Position numbers and translations under genes: made by a program
In this document: one piece after another, positions 60,602 through 64,000 of the stretch
Layout of the letters: every line of letters starts with the position of its first letter
Numbering within the stretch: position 1 is the stretch's first letter
From: Hyphomicrobium sp.
Lineage (GTDB): Bacteria > Pseudomonadota > Alphaproteobacteria > Rhizobiales > Hyphomicrobiaceae
DNA length: 64,000 bases
Direction: 5' to 3'
Assembly (NCBI GenBank): GCA_003987725.1
Contig: RXJH01000003.1
Coordinates: 557,524-621,523 of the forward strand
The notes under the pieces: model-generated
What the model saw: the letters and a program-made list of their open reading frames with translations, nothing else
What the model was told of the DNA's origin: nothing
Database searches by the model: none

Positions 60602-63502
60602 ATGCTTGAAAAGACTTTTCGACCGGCCGAAATCGAGCCGCGTATCAATTCCGAATGGGAGAAGGCCAACGCCTTCAAAGCCGGACGGAGTGCATCGGGC
60701 GGCAAGAACGCCGCCTATTCGATCGTCATCCCGCCGCCGAACGTCACCGGCTCGCTCCACATGGGGCACGCTCTGAACAATACGCTGCAGGACATTCTCG
60801 TCCGCTTCGAGCGTATGCGCGGCCGCGACGTGCTCTGGCAGCCAGGAACGGATCACGCGGGCATCGCGACCCAAATGGTCGTCGAGCGCCAGCTCGCCGC
60901 TAACAAGCAGCCGTCGCGCCGCGAACTCGGCCGCGAGGAATTTCTAAAGCGCGTTTGGACGTGGAAGGAAGAGTCGGGCGGCACCATCGTCACGCAGTTG
61001 AAGCGCCTGGGCGCCTCCTGCGATTGGAGCCGCGAGCGCTTCACGATGGACGAAGGCCTGTCGAAGGCCGTCGTGAAGGTCTTCGTGCAGCTCTACAACG
61101 AAGGGCTGATCTACAAGGACAAGCGCCTCGTCAACTGGGACCCGAAGTTCCAGACCGCGATTTCCGACATCGAAGTCATACCTGTCGAAGCGCGCGGCAA
61201 ATTCTCGTGGTCGAAGGAGAGCGGCGAGCCGTTCGATGCGGCGGCGCTGGCGAAGGTGCTTGCGAAAGACCCGAGCGGGCACATGTACCACTTCCGCTAT
61301 CCGCTCAGCGCGAAGGTGCCGGGATACGACAAGGATTATATCGTCGTCGCGACGACGCGACCCGAGACGATGCTGGGCGATACCGGCGTCGCCGTGCACC
61401 CTGATGACGAACGCTATGCAGCGCTGATCAAGGCCGGCGCGAAGGTGAAGCTGCCGCTCGTCGGCCGCGAGATCCCAATTGTCGCTGACGAATATTCCGA
61501 TCCCGAGAAGGGAACCGGCGCGGTGAAGATCACGCCCGCGCACGACTTCAACGACTTCGAGGTCGGCAAACGTCACAATCTGGCGCCGATCAACATTCTC
61601 GACGCCTTCGGCAAGATCAACGATGAGGCGCCAGAGGCTTATCGTGGTCTCGATCGCTTCGACGCGAGGAAAAAAGTCGTCTCCGACATCGACGCGCTCG
61701 GCCTGCTCGAAAAGATCGAACCGACCGGACACACTGTTCCGCACGGAGATCGCTCAGGCGTCGTCATTGAGCCGTGGCTCACGGACCAGTGGTACGTCAA
61801 CACTGGCGAGCTTGCGAAGCCCGCAATCGCCGCTGTCGAGGAAGGCAAGACCGTCTTCGTCCCGAAGAACTGGGAGAAGACCTATTACGAATGGATGCGT
61901 AACATTCAGCCCTGGTGCATTTCGCGCCAGCTCTGGTGGGGCCATCAGATTCCGGCATGGTATGGGCCCGGACTCACTGGGTCAAACCGCGAGCCGATAA
62001 GTTATGACTTTATGCCTGGTAAGGAGAAGGTCTTTGTAGGCTCGTCCTGGGACGACGTGGTGAAGCAGGCGAAGGACTTCTATGGTGTCCGAACCGTCGA
62101 AGAGCGGTCGAACGCAACGGACGCAATCGAAGATTTTGGAGAGCAATTCCACAGCGAACGCCAAACTGTCGTCGCTGTATCTTTGTGGCGTGACGAAGAC
62201 GTTCTCGACACCTGGTTCTCCTCCGCGCTCTGGCCGTTCTCGACGCTTGGCTGGCCCGACGATACGCCGGAGCTCGAGCGCTATTACCCGACGAGCGTCC
62301 TCGTCACCGGCTTCGACATCATCTTCTTCTGGGTCGCCCGTATGATGATGATGGGCCTCCACTTCATGAAGGAGGTGCCCTTCAAGGACGTCTACATGCA
62401 TGCCCTCGTTCGCGACGAAAAAGGGCAGAAGATGTCGAAGTCCAAGGGCAACGTCATGGACCCGCTCGTCCTGATCGACGAGTTCGGCGCCGACGCCTTG
62501 CGCTTCACGCTCGCCGCGATGGCGGCGCAGGGACGCGACATCAAGCTCGCGAAATCGCGCGTCGAAGGCTACCGCAACTTCGCGACCAAGCTCTGGAACG
62601 CCTCGCGTTTCGCAGAGATGAACGAGTGCGTGCGCCAGCGCGATTTCAATCCGAAGTCGGCATCGCTGACGTTCAACAAATGGATCGTCGGGCAAACCGA
62701 GCTGACGTCGAAAGCCGTCACCAGCGCGCTCGAAGCTTATAAGTTCAACGAAGCCGCCGCCGCGATCTACGACTTCGTCTGGGGTCAGTTCTGCGACTGG
62801 TATCTGGAGTTGATCAAGCCGGTGCTCGCGGGCGACGACGAGGCTTCAAAAGCCGAAACGCGCGCCGTGACGGCCTGGACGCTCGATCAGATCCTGAAGA
62901 TGCTGCATCCGTTCATGCCCTTCATCACCGAAGAGCTGTGGACGCACATGGTCGAATACGGCGTGAAGCGCGACACCATTCTCGCCCTCAGCCAGTGGCC
63001 AAATCTCGATGGGCTCGTCGAAGCGGACGCGGTCGAAGAAGTGGATTGGCTGGTGAACCTCGTCTCCGAAATCCGCTCGGTGCGAACGGAAATGAGCGTG
63101 CCCGCTGGCGCAAAAATTCCGCTCGTCATCGTCGGCGCAGACGACGAGATCCGCGAACGTGTCCGTCGCAACGACGAAACATTGCGGCGTCTCGCGCGCA
63201 TCGACGAGATCGACTTCGATGATACGGCCCCGAAGGGCGCAGCGCTGATCGTCGCCGGAGAGACGACGGCAGCGTTGCCGCTCGCCGGCATCATCGACAT
63301 GGCGGCCGAGAAGCGGCGTCTCGCCAAGGCCATCGAAGGCGCCGAAGGCGACCTGAAGAAAATGGACGCCAAACTCTCCAATCCGCAGTTCATCGAGCGC
63401 GCCAAAGAGGAAGCCATCGAGGAAGCGAAGGAGCGGAAGGCCGAATTGGAAGCCGAGATCATTCGTTTCTCGGCCGCCCTTCGCCGTCTGGAAAGCGTCT
63501 GA
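60602..63502 (+). CDS. valS: Valyl-tRNA synthetase
   Basis: This 966-residue class Ia synthetase charges tRNA-Val. The ATP motif is PPPNVTGSLHMGHAL (HIGH-like HMGH, about residue 48), the editing domain follows (about 190-340; TTRPETMLGDTGVAVHPDD), the KMSKS motif is in EKGQKMSKSKGNVMDPL, and the C-terminal coiled coil is the tRNA arm typical of ValS (AAEKRRLAKAIEGAEGDLKKMDAKLSNPQFIERA). Length agrees with bacterial ValS (about 950). Its start is fixed by the conserved MLEKTFRPAEIEPR, yet no ribosome binding site is seen; see the leader feature. Confidence 0.97.
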   Translation: MLEKTFRPAEIEPRINSEWEKANAFKAGRSASGGKNAAYSIVIPPPNVTGSLHMGHALNNTLQDILVRFERMRGRDVLWQPGTDHAGIATQMVVERQLAANKQPSRRELGREEFLKRVWTWKEESGGTIVTQLKRLGASCDWSRERFTMDEGLSKAVVKVFVQLYNEGLIYKDKRLVNWDPKFQTAISDIEVIPVEARGKFSWSKESGEPFDAAALAKVLAKDPSGHMYHFRYPLSAKVPGYDKDYIVVATTRPETMLGDTGVAVHPDDERYAALIKAGAKVKLPLVGREIPIVADEYSDPEKGTGAVKITPAHDFNDFEVGKRHNLAPINILDAFGKINDEAPEAYRGLDRFDARKKVVSDIDALGLLEKIEPTGHTVPHGDRSGVVIEPWLTDQWYVNTGELAKPAIAAVEEGKTVFVPKNWEKTYYEWMRNIQPWCISRQLWWGHQIPAWYGPGLTGSNREPISYDFMPGKEKVFVGSSWDDVVKQAKDFYGVRTVEERSNATDAIEDFGEQFHSERQTVVAVSLWRDEDVLDTWFSSALWPFSTLGWPDDTPELERYYPTSVLVTGFDIIFFWVARMMMMGLHFMKEVPFKDVYMHALVRDEKGQKMSKSKGNVMDPLVLIDEFGADALRFTLAAMAAQGRDIKLAKSRVEGYRNFATKLWNASRFAEMNECVRQRDFNPKSASLTFNKWIVGQTELTSKAVTSALEAYKFNEAAAAIYDFVWGQFCDWYLELIKPVLAGDDEASKAETRAVTAWTLDQILKMLHPFMPFITEELWTHMVEYGVKRDTILALSQWPNLDGLVEADAVEEVDWLVNLVSEIRSVRTEMSVPAGAKIPLVIVGADDEIRERVRRNDETLRRLARIDEIDFDDTAPKGAALIVAGETTAALPLAGIIDMAAEKRRLAKAIEGAEGDLKKMDAKLSNPQFIERAKEEAIEEAKERKAELEAEIIRFSAALRRLESV

Positions 63503-63523
63503 GATGCGCTTCCAATTTGCGGG

Positions 63524-64000
63524 CTACTTGTAGAAGGCGCTCGGCGTCGTGCCGAAGTGCCTTCTAAACATCGCGGTGAATGCGCTCTGGCTCGCGTACC
63601 CGCTGTCCACGGCAACGTCGATGATTTTATCGCCGCGAGCGAGACGTTCGAGCGCTGAGAGCAAACGCGCCTGTTGACGCCACTGTCCGAACGTCAGCCC
63701 CGTTTCCTTCAAAAACAACCGATGTACGGTTTTGGACGTCACGCCGAAGCGATCTGCCCAATCCCCGGCTGTCCTGTCGTCGTCGGGAGACAGCAGCAGA
63801 GCCTCGCAAATCGTTCGCAACCGCGTGTCGTCAGGCATCGGAAGATGCAACGGCAGCACATCCAGCTCGCGCAGCTGATAGAGGAGAAGCTGCATGAGGC
63901 ACGCGTCGCGCGAGCCACTTTCGTAATCGACAGGAACCTTGACCGCCGCAACGATCAGTTCGCGCAACAGCGGACTTACCGCAATCACGCAGTTGCCCCG
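63524..64000 (-). CDS. AraC-family transcriptional regulator, C-terminal part (cut by window edge)
   Basis: The visible 158 residues are the C-terminal part of an AraC regulator; the reading frame stays open to the window end, where upstream codons (GNC before VIAVSPLLRELI) agree with the family, so the true start lies outside. The linker SPLLRELIVAAV and the two helix-turn-helix motifs are present: WADRFGVTSKTVHRLFLKETGLTFGQWRQQARLLSALERL and IDVAVDSGYASQSAFTAMFRRHFGTTPSAF. Members of this cupin-AraC type often control a divergent efflux or oxidoreductase gene, which here would be beyond the edge. It converges with valS, 21 bases apart. Confidence 0.92.
   Translation of the reverse strand, partial: RGNCVIAVSPLLRELIVAAVKVPVDYESGSRDACLMQLLLYQLRELDVLPLHLPMPDDTRLRTICEALLLSPDDDRTAGDWADRFGVTSKTVHRLFLKETGLTFGQWRQQARLLSALERLARGDKIIDVAVDSGYASQSAFTAMFRRHFGTTPSAFYK

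Overview
The window looks like chromosomal DNA of a methylotrophic alphaproteobacterium of the Hyphomicrobiales, probably Hyphomicrobium or a close relative. This is inferred from high GC content, the popZ-like/valS gene order typical of Alphaproteobacteria, and a full trimethylamine-to-monomethylamine route; no rRNA or marker gene fixes the genus. I see no insertion sequence, phage, plasmid or CRISPR element. Genes are tightly packed, and many cistrons are joined by 4-base ATGA overlaps.

Region 1 (1-7075, minus strand) is a putrescine/GABA operon: aminotransferase, puuD, puuA, puuC-like aldehyde dehydrogenase, gabD, and a gabT cut by the window edge. It should take putrescine or gamma-glutamyl-putrescine to succinate, but the oxidase PuuB is missing. 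Region 2 (7432-12987) holds a divergent TetR-type regulator, ethanolamine ammonia-lyase eutBC, a palindromic repeat, a short-chain dehydrogenase and an amino-acid/GABA-type permease. Region 3 (13231-21213) has a PQQ-type sugar dehydrogenase, a CHASE2 adenylate cyclase facing a FecR-domain secreted protein, an SMP-30-like protein and a quinoprotein-cytochrome c fusion.

Region 4 (21258-36030) is the methylated-amine island. One minus-strand series encodes a permease, the dimethylamine monooxygenase subunits, a GcvT-like protein, trimethylamine monooxygenase (Tmm) and TMAO demethylase (Tdm). Predicted flow is TMA to TMAO to DMA plus formaldehyde, then MMA plus formaldehyde, with tetrahydrofolate-type domains able to catch the C1 unit. 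Divergent from it are an unrecognised gene, a GntR regulator and, convergent, a solute-binding-type protein without visible signal peptide or ABC partners.

Region 5 (36235-53111) contains a secreted alpha/beta hydrolase, a His/Tyr-rich secreted protein, then a sugar-phosphate operon (tkt, tal-pgi, gnd, zwf, HAD hydrolase, pgl, ROK polyphosphate-type glucokinase). Divergent from it lie a glycogen-debranching-type enzyme and a GH15 glucoamylase. Glucose released by these enzymes could be phosphorylated and fed to the oxidative pentose phosphate pathway.

Region 6 (53243-64000) carries tRNA-Asn and tRNA-Cys, a predicted metal-transport-like membrane protein, a Pcm-family protein with an unusual SAM loop, a TolC-family protein, two tandem PopZ-like polar organisers, valS behind a foldable leader that lacks an obvious ribosome binding site, and an AraC-family regulator cut by the right edge. 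The strongest leads for novelty are the PopZ pair, the valS leader and the orphan binding protein beside the methylamine operon.
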